Source: UBA6627 sp965248675
Lineage (GTDB): Bacteria > Chloroflexota > Dehalococcoidia > UBA2979
NCBI GenBank assembly: GCA_965248675.1
Contig: CBDFJZ010000005.1
Span: 423,735-487,734, forward strand
DNA length: 64,000 bases
Direction of reading: 5' to 3'
The notes under the pieces were generated by a model. It had not been told where the DNA came from and ran no database searches. It saw nothing but the letters and a program-made list of their open reading frames with translations. Positions 26,057 to 35,301 of this stretch are shown here, in pieces. Positions within the stretch are counted from its first letter, which is position 1. Each line of letters opens with the position of its first letter. A program made the position numbers and the translations under genes.

Positions 26057-27346
26057 ATGAGCATCGTGTGGCTGCAGCTCGCCCTGATCGCCGTGCTGAT
26101 CGGCGTCAACGCGCTCTTCGCCGGGGCCGAGCTGGCGCTGATCTCGCTCAACCAGAGCCAGCTCCAGCGTATGCGGCAGGCGGGCGGCGCGGCGGCGATC
26201 GCCGCGCGGCTTGCCGATGACCCCACGCGCTTCCTTTCCACGATCCAGGTCGGCATCACCTTCGCCGGCTTCCTCGCGTCCGCGGTAGCCGCGGTCAGCC
26301 TCGCCAAGCCGCTGATCGCGCCCCTCGAGAATCTCGTCGGCGGCGCCGCCGAGCCGGTCGCCGTGATCCTCGTGACCGTCGTGCTGGCGTTCCTCACGCT
26401 CGTGCTCGGCGAGCTCTCGCCGAAGCGGATCGCGATGCAACGCGCCGAGGGGTGGGCGCGGTTCGCCGGCCGCCCACTGCAGCTGCTCGCCTCTGGCGCA
26501 CGCCCGGTCGTCTGGCTGCTGTCGGCGACCACCAACATGATCGCGCGCCTCGCCGGCGTCGACCCGGCCGCCGGCCGCGAACCGATGGGCGCCGAGGAGA
26601 TCCGCGACGTGATCGCCTCCACCGCCGCGCTCCGGCCCGAGCAGCGCCGCATGATCTCCGGCGCCTTTGAGAGCAGCGAGCTCACGGTCCGCGACGTGCT
26701 GGTCCCGCGGCGCGAGATCGTCTCACTCCGCGCCGGCGCGCCAGTCAGTGAGGGCATCGCCCGCTTCCAGGAATCGAGGCACACTCGCGCACCCGTGATT
26801 GGCGAGGACCTCGATCATGTGCAGGGGACCGTGCACATCCTCGATCTGATCGGGGCCAGCGGGACCGTCGGTGATCATGCACGCGAGACCACGGTCTTCC
26901 CGGAGTTCGTCCGCGTGATCGACGCACTCAGGCAGATGCAGGCCGAGCGCCTCCAGATGGCGATGGTCGCCGACGAGCACGGCGGCATCGACGGCATGGT
27001 CACCGTCGAGGATCTCGTCGAGGAGATCGTCGGCGAGATCTTCGATGAGTTCGATCCGAAGGTCAGCGCCGTTCGTCGCGAGCCCGACGGCAGCCTCGTC
27101 GTGCGCGGCGAGTTTCCGCTGCACGACCTCGACGAGCTCGACGTCCTGCTCGACGTCGACGGCCCGTACACCACGGTCGGCGGCCTCGTGATGGATCGCC
27201 TCGGCCGCGTCCCAGAGGTTGGCGCGACCATCGAGGAAGGCGATTGGAGCGTGGAGGTCACCTCGATGCGCGGGCTCGCCGTTCGGACGGTGCGCCTCCG
27301 CCGTCAGGGTGAATCCGAGACGAAGGCCGTGTCTGACCAGGACTGA
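26057..27346 (+). CDS. CNNM/CorC family protein (DUF21, two CBS domains, CorC_HlyC)
   Basis: A 429-residue membrane protein. Residues 1-180 form the DUF21 transmembrane domain (ALIAVLIGVNALFAGAELALIS, TFAGFLASAVAAVSLA). Two CBS domains follow (about 200-330, VRDVLVPRREIVSL and MVADEHGGIDGMVTVEDLVEEIVGEIFDEF), then a CorC_HlyC domain at 335-425. These proteins transport or sense divalent cations such as Mg2+. Length and domain order are standard. No gene follows closely; a strong hairpin lies about 100 bases downstream. Confidence 0.93.
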   Translation: MSIVWLQLALIAVLIGVNALFAGAELALISLNQSQLQRMRQAGGAAAIAARLADDPTRFLSTIQVGITFAGFLASAVAAVSLAKPLIAPLENLVGGAAEPVAVILVTVVLAFLTLVLGELSPKRIAMQRAEGWARFAGRPLQLLASGARPVVWLLSATTNMIARLAGVDPAAGREPMGAEEIRDVIASTAALRPEQRRMISGAFESSELTVRDVLVPRREIVSLRAGAPVSEGIARFQESRHTRAPVIGEDLDHVQGTVHILDLIGASGTVGDHARETTVFPEFVRVIDALRQMQAERLQMAMVADEHGGIDGMVTVEDLVEEIVGEIFDEFDPKVSAVRREPDGSLVVRGEFPLHDLDELDVLLDVDGPYTTVGGLVMDRLGRVPEVGATIEEGDWSVEVTSMRGLAVRTVRLRRQGESETKAVSDQD

Positions 27347-27449
27347 TGCGCGCGCAGGGTTCGAACGACGGCGGTCTTTGATCGCGAACGGACTCAGATC
27401 CCACGCGGTATCGCCTGGTCGCGGAGCGAGATCGGGTCGTGGGGGGCTG

Positions 27450-27485
27450 CAGGTGCCGGGCGCGCTGCCGCGCCGGGGGCACCTG
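27450..27485. terminator. Long GC hairpin, possible terminator
   Basis: CAGGTGCC (27450-27457) pairs with GGCACCTG (27478-27485), and inside GGCGCG pairs with CGCGCC around a small loop. It lies about 100 bases past the CNNM gene and just before the truncated beta-helix relic. No T-run follows, so factor-independent termination is uncertain; it could equally be a mobile-element end. Confidence 0.4.
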
Positions 27486-27528
27486 AGCGACGGGCTTCTG
27501 AGCGCGCCGGGCCCTCGTTGCGCGGGCT

Positions 27529-28594
27529 GCCTGCACGTACCCGGAGCAGCTCTTCGTGGACGGCGCCCCGTGGTGGCAGGTTAGCAGTCTGAGCCAGCTG
27601 GCCTTCGGGCGGTGGTACTTCGACTACGCCTCTGACCGCGTCTACATCGGCGGGAATCCCGCCGGGCGTTCCGTCGAGCTGAGTACCGTCGCGAACGCCT
27701 TCAAGGGCTCAGCGAGCCACGTGACGATCCAGTGGCCTGGTGATCGAGAAGTACGCGAACCGTGCCCAGACCGGAGCGATCGAGGGTTCCGGCGGCAGCC
27801 GCTGGACCGTCAGCAGCAATGTGCTGCGCCTGAACCACGGGTTCGGGCTGCGCATTGGCACCCGCATGCAGGTGCTCAACAACAACGTGCACCACAACGG
27901 TCAGATCGGGATCGGTGGGATCGGTGACTACGTGCTCGTGCAGGGCAATGAGATCGCCTACAACAACACCGTCGGCTTCCTGGTCCAGTGGGAGGCCGGG
28001 GGCACGAAGTTCGTGCTGACGGATGGCCTCGTGTTCCGGGACAACTGGGTCCACCACAACGAGGGACGCGGATTCTGGGCCGACATCGAGAACATCAACA
28101 TGCTCGTCGTCGGCAACCTGTCCGAGTACAACTCGTACGGCGGGATTGTTCACGAGATTGGCTACTCCGCCGAGATCCGCGACAACGTGTCCCGGTACAA
28201 CGGTCACGGCTTTGGGGCGTGGGTGTGGGGCGCTCAGATCCTCGTCCAGAACAGCTCGGACGTTGTGATCACGGGCAACGACGTCACCGTCGCGGCCTCA
28301 GGCGGCGGCAACGGGATCACCGTCGTCAACCAGAACCGAGGCAGCGGAACGTACGGACCGTACGTCTCCGATCGCGTGACGGTGACCGGCAACACAATCC
28401 GGCACCTGAGCACGGGTGGTCGGAACGGTGCTCCGAGCGGCTGTAACCAGGACAACACGTTCAACGGCAACACCTACATCGCCCCAGCGACCTGGTTCGA
28501 CGTGAACCGCTTCGAGTGGTGTGGGTTGGTGAACTGGGACGAGTTCCGGGCCCGCGGTCAGGAGCTGAACGGCACGGCCGTGATCAGCAACTAG
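27529..28594 (+). pseudogene. Right-handed parallel beta-helix protein, 5'-truncated and frameshifted
   Basis: Frame one gives ACTYPEQLFVDGAPWWQVSSL, then WYFDYASDRVYIGGNP and SHVTIQ. At about 27735 it shifts, and frame two continues GLVIEKYANRAQTGAIEG. It then runs through repeated strand-turn units (NNVHHNG, NEIAYNN, NWVHHNEG, NLSEYNS, NVSRYNG, NDVTVAA, NTIRHLS) to the stop. These are pectate-lyase-like beta-helix coils. No signal peptide or N-terminal domain precedes the first homologous residues, so the 5' part is lost. It probably derives from a secreted polysaccharide-binding or lyase protein. Confidence 0.75.
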
Positions 28595-28622
28595 CGTCGA
28601 CGATGCAGTCGCGGCGATGACG

Positions 28623-28648
28623 CGGCGGGCCCCTGACCAGGCCCGCCG
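28623..28648. terminator. GC-rich hairpin, probable terminator
   Basis: CGGCGGGCC (28623-28631) and GGCCCGCCG (28640-28648) are perfect 9-base complements with an 8-base loop, followed by TT. It lies about 30 bases after the beta-helix relic and upstream of the HxlR gene. The T-run is minimal, so efficiency is uncertain. Confidence 0.5.
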
Positions 28649-28813
28649 TTCGCCGGCGAGGCCTCGTGGTCGGCGTCCGCGCCGTCGGACGCCGGTGGAG
28701 ACGAGGCCGCGGCCCGGCGCTGAATCAGCAGGTACAAGAAGACATACGTTGGTAGCCGGTTGTCGCGCCGACTATGCTGGGAACGGTTCCGGCGGCTGCC
28801 ATAGGTTGGCGAG

Positions 28814-29152
28814 ATGAAGCGCCAGTACGAATCGCAACAGGACTGCCCGATCGCGAGGTCGCTCGATCTCGTGGGCGACCGCTGGACGATCCTCGTGCTC
28901 CGCGACCTGCACCTCGGCCGTACACGCTTCGCGGATTTGCTACGGTCGCTCGAGGGCGTTTCGCCGAACCTGTTGTCGGCGCGTCTGAAGACGCTGGAGC
29001 ACGAAGGTCTCGTGACACGCCGGCTCTACCGTGACCACCCGCCGCGAGCCGAGTACGTGCTGACCGAGCGCGGCGAGGCCTTCGGTGCCGTGCTCCGCGC
29101 TATGTACGACTGGGGCAGCACGTTCCGCCCCGCGGCCGAGCTTGCCGTCTAG
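28814..29152 (+). CDS. HxlR-family winged-helix transcriptional regulator
   Basis: A 112-residue protein with the family start QQDCPIARSLDLVGDRWTILVLRDL. The Cys at about residue 11 corresponds to the redox or ligand-sensing Cys in HxlR/YodB proteins. A winged helix follows (FADLLRSLEGVSPNLLSARLKTLEHEGLVTRRLYRDHPPRAEYVLTE is split here only by loops). It binds DNA as a dimer, often controlling a neighbouring gene in response to electrophiles or oxidants. Neighbours are a beta-helix relic and an enolase-superfamily gene, so its target is unclear. Confidence 0.92.
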   Translation: MKRQYESQQDCPIARSLDLVGDRWTILVLRDLHLGRTRFADLLRSLEGVSPNLLSARLKTLEHEGLVTRRLYRDHPPRAEYVLTERGEAFGAVLRAMYDWGSTFRPAAELAV

Positions 29153-29194
29153 CCGGCGGGCCGCGAGCCGATCGCTCCTCCGCATCGCTCCGCG

Positions 29195-29425
29195 CTAGAC
29201 CCCGCGTTCCGCGACGACGCCTATGATTGCGTCGATTCCGGCGGTGGGCGAGGTTCCTCGTGCGTTGTTCATTTTGGCGAGTACCTCCTCGATACGGACC
29301 GGCTCGAGCTCACACGCGCTGACGATCTCATCGCCGTGGAGCCACAGGCGTCGAGGTGCTGGCGTACCTGGTCGCTCACCGCGACCGCGTCGTGCCCCGC
29401 GTTTTTGGCTCCGCTCCCGCCGCGG
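29195..29425 (-). pseudogene. Protein remnant of unknown family, two frames
   Basis: On the minus strand, AKNAGHDAVAVSDQVRQHLD reads in one frame and LWLHGDEIVSACELEPVRIE then EVLAKMNNARGTSPTAGIDA in the next, ending IIGVVAERGV and TAG at 29195. Both halves look like genuine protein, separated by a one-base shift at about 29345. No start codon is evident. I do not recognise the family. The whole 29153-29501 gap holds nothing else convincing. Confidence 0.4.
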
Positions 29426-29501
29426 GCGGGTTCGGCCGGATCGCGATGTCCAGCGGTGGACTGACTAGGATTCGCCCAACCGCTCAGCGGAGGAGCCGCC
29501 C

Positions 29502-30650
29502 GTGCCGACGACGATCACGAAGCTGACGTACTACCTTGCGCATCCGGGTCGGGGGAAGAACCTGCTGTTCGTGCGCCTCGAGACCGCCGATGGCCGGCAC
29601 GGGTGGGGCGAGTGCTACACGCAGGCGGACCGCGACGTCCAGGTCGCCGCGCACCTCGATCAGCTCGAGCGGTACGTGGTCGGCTGGGACGCCAGGCAGA
29701 TCAAGCAGTTCACCGACGCGGCGTACAACGACTTCGCCGCGAGGCGCGGCGCGGTGGACTACTACTCGGCGATCAGCGGCCTGGAGCAGGCGATGTGGGA
29801 CCTCGCGGGCAAGCGCGCCGGGATGCCGGTGCACGAGCTGTTCGGCGGCCGCTGCCGCGACCGGATCCGCGTCTACGCCAACGGCTGGGCGCGCAACGCG
29901 AACCGCGAGGAGCTCGCCGAGAGCGCGCAGGCGATTGTGGAGCGCGGCTTCTCCGCGATGAAGTTCGATCCGGTGCCGGGCCCCTGGCGCACGCTGATCT
30001 CGAGGGCCGACGAGGAGCAGGCGGTGCGACGCGTGGCGGTCGTCCGCGAGGCGGTCGGTCCCGACGTGGAGATCCTCGTGGAGATGCACCGCCGGCTGGC
30101 GCCAATGCAGGCGGTTCGGATCGGTAAGGCGATCGAGCCGTACCGGCCGTTCTGGTTCGAGGAGCCTGTGCTGGCGGAGAACATCGCGGCGCTCGCGGAG
30201 GTCCGGCGTGAAGTCTCGATCCCGGTCGTGACCGGCGAGGCGCTGTACACGAAGTTCGAGTTCCGCGAGGTGTTCGAGCAGCGGGCCGCGGACATCCTCA
30301 ATCCGGACGTCTGCAACGTCGGCGGGATCCTCGAGCTGAAGGAGATTGCGGCGATGGCGGAGCCGCACTTCGTGGCGGTCTCGCCGCACAACTACAACAG
30401 CACCACCGTCGGGCTGGCGGCGACGATCCGGGCGTCGGCGACCATGCCGAACTTCTTGATCACCGAGTACTTCGTGAACCTCGAAGAGTTCGGGCGCGAG
30501 GTCTCGATCGAACCGTTCGAGATGGTGGACGGGTACATCGACGTGCCGTCGACGCCCGGTATCGGAATCGACCTCGATCCCGACGCGCTCGCGCGGTTCC
30601 CGTATCAGCAGTTCCCGCCTCGGAACGTGGCTCGGAGTGAAGGACCCTGA
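29502..30650 (+). CDS. Enolase-superfamily dehydratase (mandelate racemase/galactonate dehydratase-like)
   Basis: A 382-residue member of the MR group. The metal ligands are visible as the Glu in ILVEMH, the second Glu of FEEP, and the Glu of TGEAL. The His in EMH and the His in SPHN match the acid and base of D-galactonate dehydratase-type enzymes. KFDP and PDVCNVGG complete the barrel. It would dehydrate a sugar acid, losing water beta to a carboxylate; the substrate is not established. GTG start preceded by GGAGGAG. It stands alone, with no sugar kinase or aldolase neighbour. Confidence 0.9.
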   Translation: MPTTITKLTYYLAHPGRGKNLLFVRLETADGRHGWGECYTQADRDVQVAAHLDQLERYVVGWDARQIKQFTDAAYNDFAARRGAVDYYSAISGLEQAMWDLAGKRAGMPVHELFGGRCRDRIRVYANGWARNANREELAESAQAIVERGFSAMKFDPVPGPWRTLISRADEEQAVRRVAVVREAVGPDVEILVEMHRRLAPMQAVRIGKAIEPYRPFWFEEPVLAENIAALAEVRREVSIPVVTGEALYTKFEFREVFEQRAADILNPDVCNVGGILELKEIAAMAEPHFVAVSPHNYNSTTVGLAATIRASATMPNFLITEYFVNLEEFGREVSIEPFEMVDGYIDVPSTPGIGIDLDPDALARFPYQQFPPRNVARSEGP

Positions 30651-30727
30651 TGGCCTTCGACTCCCGTTGATGGCTCGCGCCTCTGCTCTTTGCACCCTCG
30701 GTCAGTCGCCCTGATTAGCGATCCTGG

Positions 30728-32164
30728 TCAACCGCAGGGACCGCCGTGGCCGAACTGGAAGCCGACGGCGGCGTAACGATAGTCGGATGACCAGGTGATG
30801 TCGCCAGCATTGCGGGAGAGGACGACGGTGTACTCAAGTGTGGCGAGGTCCACGAGGAAGCTGGCGCCGAAGGGACCGTCTCCGATCCGGCCGTCGGGAG
30901 TCAGTGTGAGCCACAAGCCGGGGTCCAGGTGCGTGATCTGCCTCGTCGATCGATCGTAGACCGCCGTGCGAAGCTCGCGAAGTCTGCTACGGCGCAGAAG
31001 CCCTCCAGCCAAGCGACGTGGCGTTCGGTCGCGGCGAAGGCCACCCGGGAGCCGAAGCCTCAGCGCTGGCCACGTAGGTGGCAGCACCGGTGAGCGGATC
31101 GACGGCGAAGATGTTGGTCGTGCCGAACTCGACGTGAGGGCCGAGGTCAGCCGAAGGGCCACTCTTGTCCTTCGGAGTCGTTGTCAGGAACAGCGTCGCG
31201 TTCGGGCTCAGAACGGCTTGGTAGGCCTCGAAGTGAAGGGGCGCGAGCACCCCCGTGACGTCTGTCAACGTGAACTCACGAGGGGTAGGGGCCGGCCGCT
31301 TCGGCCTCGAGGTCCGGCGGTTCCAGGCGCCAGCGGCCAGCCTCGATCACCAACGGAAACGGGTTCGCGTCGACATCTTCGGCTGGCGACCAGTCGGCCG
31401 TTTCGACATCGAGCCGCTCGTTCGTCTGGTCGGTCATTCGTGGGCGACCGTAGATGGTCTGGTGATCGAGCCAGCGAAGTGCAACTCCGGACGTGACCAG
31501 CCGCTTCTCCCCCGATTCGAGGTCGAGTATCCAGATGTCGGAAGGGTCGGCGGGTGGCCCCGCCGTCCAGACGAAGCGGGTGCGATCCGGGCTGAACGCG
31601 CCGCCAACCGCGACGAAGCCAGGGCCGAGGTTGGTCTCAGTCCCGTTCGCCGCGTCGTAGACGACGACATCCTCGCTGTTCCACGGATCGAAAGGCGACG
31701 CTGGGATCGGGCCGAGCGAACGCTGCCGATCGGGTTGGGTGATCGCGCGGGGATCGCTGAAGAGGCCGGTGATCGAGCGCGGTTCGCGTGGTGGTGCGAG
31801 GTAGCGCTCTGCATGCGCCTCCTCGACGTCGAAGACCGTGCCGATGGTGAGCACCGACCCGTCGCTGAGGAGGGTGAGGGTGTGGCCGAAGCGACGCTCG
31901 TCCATTGAATCGGTCGGCTCGAAGGTTTCTGTGGCCGGGTCCCAGAGTTCAGCCGAGGTAAGCAGCGGCTCGTCGCGGAGGTTGGCGCGGGCGCCGGCTC
32001 GCGTGTGGCGGCCGGTGGCGGAGTTGGTGTCGATCGCGCGGAAATGCCGGTTGGTGCGGGTGTCGGGCTCGCGTCGGGGTCCGGGTCGCGTCGGACTCGC
32101 TCGTGCACGCGACGAGGAGCAGCGCGAGGGTGAGGATGGCGTAGTGGCGGATGCGTCTCGTCAT
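30728..32164 (-). pseudogene. Kelch/beta-propeller lipoprotein with several frameshifts
   Basis: From ATG 32164 a lipoprotein signal reads RHYAILTLALLLVACTSES, with Cys just after a LLLVA lipobox. In another frame a kelch unit follows (TSAELWDPATETFEPTDSMD, RFGHTLTLLSDGSVLTIG), then propeller-like blades (GAFSPDRTRFVWTAGPP, DIWILDLESGEKRLV). The reading moves frame again at about 31270 (TLTDVTGVLAPLHFEAYQ), about 31045 (RVAFAATERHVAWLEGF) and about 30960 (TAVYDRSTRQITHLDPGLW), ending SDYRYAAVGFQFGHGG. At least four indels are needed to restore one protein of about 475 residues. It would be an exported TolB-like or galactose-oxidase-like beta-propeller; this copy is either decayed or poorly sequenced. 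Confidence 0.65.
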
Positions 32165-32260
32165 GCTCCGGCGATGCTCCTGAGTAAGGAACGTGACCAC
32201 CGAGGCAACGGTTCCGCCCGAAGCCCGAGCGCCGAGCGCGGGTCCTCGGGACGTGTCGGG

Positions 32261-32656
32261 CTAGGCCTCGACGAGCTGGAGCAGGACGCCGCCGGTGGCG
32301 CCGGGGTGGACGAAGACCTGGCCGGCGACCTCGTTGCCTTCGCCCGGGTCGCCGATCAGTCGGACATCCTTCGACCGGAGGTCGGCGAGGGTGGCCTGGA
32401 TGTCCTCGACCTTCATCGCGAGGAGGTACATGCCGCCGCCCGTGCGTCCGACGTGTTTGCCGACCGGGCCGTCCTCGTTCGTTGGCTGGACGAGCTCGAC
32501 GGTGCCCTCGTCGAAGTCGAAGTGGGCGGTGAGGAAGCCGGCGCCGGGGGGCTCGCCAGTGCGGTCGGGGCCACGTCCGAACATCGCGCCGTACTGTTCG
32601 AGGCCAGCGGCCATGTCAGGCACCGAGATGACGATGTGGTCGAGGCCTTTGAACAT
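32261..32656 (-). CDS. VOC-superfamily (glyoxalase/epimerase-like) protein
   Basis: A 131-residue protein with two beta-alpha-beta-beta-beta modules. Motifs FKGLDHIVISVPDM, VELVQPTNED and the C-terminal VHPGATGGVLLQLVEA resemble methylmalonyl-CoA epimerase. However, the usual LHHIAF segment is GMYLLAM here, so one His ligand is missing. It may bind a different metal or act on another substrate. Start ATG at 32656. Single-gene unit upstream of the DUF1493-like gene on the opposite strand. Confidence 0.8.
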   Translation of the reverse strand: MFKGLDHIVISVPDMAAGLEQYGAMFGRGPDRTGEPPGAGFLTAHFDFDEGTVELVQPTNEDGPVGKHVGRTGGGMYLLAMKVEDIQATLADLRSKDVRLIGDPGEGNEVAGQVFVHPGATGGVLLQLVEA

Positions 32657-32715
32657 GAGAGCTCGCTTTCTGTCGTGATGGCGCGACTGTAGCAGGGCGG
32701 CCTGGGAGGTGGCGG

Positions 32716-33081
32716 GTGGCGCTGAGCAAGCGCGAGGCGGTGGTGGCGTTTCTCGCGGACTTCCTCGAGATCGGGCCTGCCGAGCTGCACGACGAGTTCG
32801 ACCTGGTGAAGGATTTCGACTGGTCGAGCTGGGACGACGAGGACTACGGACTCCTGTTCGAGCGGTTCGTCGAGCGGTTCAACGTGCGGGATGCGCGCTT
32901 CGAGTTTGGCGAGCGGTACCGCGGCCCGCTGATCTTGAAGCCGCTGGCCTGGCTGCGGTGGCGGTTGTCCCAGTACCCGCGGGTGGCGTTCAGCCGGATC
33001 ACCGTCGGGGACCTGGTGCGGATGGCCGAGCGGAGTGAGTGGGACTCGTCGGTCGAGGAGGAGCCGCGCGCCGAGACGTGA
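32716..33081 (+). CDS. DUF1493-like small protein
   Basis: A 121-residue acidic protein. AELHDEFDLVKDFDWSSWDDEDYGLLFERFVERFNV resembles the acyl-carrier-like fold of DUF1493 proteins, which pair a helical core with an acidic loop. The usual Ser attachment site of an acyl carrier is not visible, so it is unlikely to carry phosphopantetheine. GTG start. Function unknown. It precedes the S9 peptidase by about 90 bases and may share its promoter. Confidence 0.5.
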   Translation: MALSKREAVVAFLADFLEIGPAELHDEFDLVKDFDWSSWDDEDYGLLFERFVERFNVRDARFEFGERYRGPLILKPLAWLRWRLSQYPRVAFSRITVGDLVRMAERSEWDSSVEEEPRAET

Positions 33082-33173
33082 CCCGACTCCCCGCGCCAGC
33101 TCGTTGCGGTGTGCCGCAGCAGCCAGCATCGGTAGCCTCCGTCGAGCGCCGACCGCTGCGGGAGGACGAACCA

Positions 33174-35111
33174 ATGACCGAGGTGCTGTCGTACGGATCG
33201 TGGCCGTCGCCGCTGGCGGCGGAGCAGGTCGCCAGCGCGGGCGTGCGGTTGCTCGCGCTCACCGCGAGCGACGGCGATCTGTACTGGGTCGAGGGGCGAC
33301 CATCCGAGGGGGGGCGACAGGCGATCGTGAAGCGCGCGGCGGACGGCTCGGTGACCGAGGTGACGCCATCCGGCTTCAACGCGCGGACGCGCGTGCACGA
33401 GTACGGCGGGGGCGAGCACTGGGTCGCCGGCGGCGTGCTGTTCGCGACGCGGTTCGACGACCAGCGCCTGTACCGGATCGATGCCGCGGGGGAGGCGCGC
33501 GCGATTACCTCGGAGCCGGCGATCGCGGCGGGCGATCGGTACGCGGACGGTGAGCTGACCCCGGACGGGCGGTGGATCTTCTGCGTGCGCGAACGGCATG
33601 CCGAGGGCGAGCAGGCGGAGAACGAGATCGTGGTGCTGGCCACGGACGGATCGGAAGAGCCTCGGGTCGTGGTGTCGGGGCCGGACTTCGTATCGGCGCC
33701 GCGTGTATCGCCGGACGGCGCCACGCTGGCGTGGCTGAGCTGGGACCATCCGCGGATGCCCTGGGACGGGACCGAGCTGTGGATGGCGCCAATCCTCGAT
33801 GATGGCGGGTTGGGCGAGGTGCAGCCGGTCTGCGGCGGCGTCGACGAGAGCGTGTCCCAGCCACGCTGGAGCCCACGCGGGTCACTGCACTTCATCAGCG
33901 ACCGCAGCGGATGGTGGAACCTCTATCGCCTCGAGGCGGACGGGAGCGAGACGGCGCTGGCGCCGATCGAGGCGGAGTTCGCCGAGCCAGACTGGGTGTT
34001 CAGGCTATCGGACTACGGATTCCTTGATGACGGCACCCTGATCTGCGCCTACGGGGGCGAACAGGGCGCGAGGCTCGCCCGAATCCGGTCTGGCGACGAA
34101 GGCCTCGAGACAATCGAGTGTCCATGGACCTCGATCGCGCAGCTGCAGGTGTGGGGCGCCGATCGCATCGCGTTTCTTGGGGCGTCCGCAACGCAGGCGG
34201 CGGCGGTCGTCGCGGGACCGGCGGACGGGTCGGACTGGCAGCTGCTGGCGCGCAGCCGGACCGATGAGCTGGCCGCCTCGAATGTCTCGGTCGCGGAACA
34301 GATCACGTTTCCGACGACCAACGAGGCGGAAGCACACTCGCTGTTCTACGCACCTCGGAACGCCGGGTTCGAGGGGCCGGAGGGGGGGTTGCCGCCGCTG
34401 CTGGTGATGAGCCACGGCGGACCCACGAGTGCGACGTCCGGGGCGTACAACGCGATGATCCAGTACTGGACGACGCGCGGGATCGCGGTCGTGGACGTGA
34501 ACTACCGCGGCTCGACGGGGTACGGGCGCGACTACCGGCGCGGGCTGAACGGGACCTGGGGCATCGTCGATACGGACGATTGCATCGCGGCGGCCAGCTA
34601 CCTCGCGGAGCGCGGAGACGTGGACGGCGAGCGGCTGGCGATCCGCGGCGGGAGTGCCGGTGGGTACACGACGCTGTGCGCGCTGACGTTCCACGATGTG
34701 TTTCGCGCCGGCGCGAGCTACTTCGGTGTCGCGGACGCGGAGACGCTCGCGACCGACACGCACAAGTTCGAGTCGCGGTACCTCGATGGCCTGATCGGGC
34801 CGTACCCGGAGGCACAGGCGACGTACCACGAGCGATCGCCGATTCATTTCGCGGACCGGATCAGGGCGGCTGTGATCCTGTTCCAGGGTCTGGAGGACCA
34901 GATCGTGCCGCCCGATCAAGCGGAGCAGATGGTCGACGCCCTCGATGCGAGCGGGTTGCCGCACGCCTACCTCGCGTTCGACGGCGAGCAGCATGGGTTC
35001 CGCAAGGCCGAGAACATCGTCGCGACCCTCGAGGCGGAATTGTCGTTCTACGGGCAGGTGATGGGATTCGAGCCCGAGGGGATCGAGGCGGTGAGCATCA
35101 AGAACCTCTAG
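33174..35111 (+). CDS. S9-family prolyl oligopeptidase-like peptidase
   Basis: A 645-residue serine peptidase with an N-terminal seven-blade beta-propeller (repeats such as SPDGATLAWLSWD, TPDGRWIFCVRE) and a C-terminal alpha/beta-hydrolase domain. The catalytic triad is Ser494 in RGGSAGGYT, Asp575 in GLEDQIVPP, and His607 in EQHGF. Substrates would be short peptides, and location is probably cytoplasmic because no signal is visible. ATG at 33174 follows GGGAGGA. The upstream in-frame extension is basic and unlikely to be translated. Confidence 0.95.
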   Translation: MTEVLSYGSWPSPLAAEQVASAGVRLLALTASDGDLYWVEGRPSEGGRQAIVKRAADGSVTEVTPSGFNARTRVHEYGGGEHWVAGGVLFATRFDDQRLYRIDAAGEARAITSEPAIAAGDRYADGELTPDGRWIFCVRERHAEGEQAENEIVVLATDGSEEPRVVVSGPDFVSAPRVSPDGATLAWLSWDHPRMPWDGTELWMAPILDDGGLGEVQPVCGGVDESVSQPRWSPRGSLHFISDRSGWWNLYRLEADGSETALAPIEAEFAEPDWVFRLSDYGFLDDGTLICAYGGEQGARLARIRSGDEGLETIECPWTSIAQLQVWGADRIAFLGASATQAAAVVAGPADGSDWQLLARSRTDELAASNVSVAEQITFPTTNEAEAHSLFYAPRNAGFEGPEGGLPPLLVMSHGGPTSATSGAYNAMIQYWTTRGIAVVDVNYRGSTGYGRDYRRGLNGTWGIVDTDDCIAAASYLAERGDVDGERLAIRGGSAGGYTTLCALTFHDVFRAGASYFGVADAETLATDTHKFESRYLDGLIGPYPEAQATYHERSPIHFADRIRAAVILFQGLEDQIVPPDQAEQMVDALDASGLPHAYLAFDGEQHGFRKAENIVATLEAELSFYGQVMGFEPEGIEAVSIKNL

Positions 35112-35201
35112 CCCTCACGCGCCCACCTCTCCCCCGCCCCGCGTGGTGCAGCTTCCGAGACAGAATATAGACAGCATTGGGCGACGCGTGATGGGACGGG
35201 G

Positions 35202-35221
35202 CTTCCGTGTGTAGACGGAAG
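35202..35221. promoter_or_regulatory. Inverted repeat upstream of the PAP2 gene
   Basis: CTTCCGT (35202-35208) and ACGGAAG (35215-35221) are perfect 7-base arms around GTGTAG. A TATGAT-like -10 lies just after, at about 35225. The position between the S9 stop and the PAP2 start suggests an operator or part of a promoter, but no regulator is known. Confidence 0.4.
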
Positions 35222-35301
35222 GTGTATGATCTTAGGCTTAACCTCCCCGTCGCCAGTAGTGGTCTGGGGGCACGCGAATCGAATTTCTGACCGCCCCCAC
35301 T

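Noticed and set aside
27340..27450. Possible tRNA because of GGTTCGAA at about 27357
   Set aside because: No acceptor stem or anticodon arm could be paired around it on either strand.
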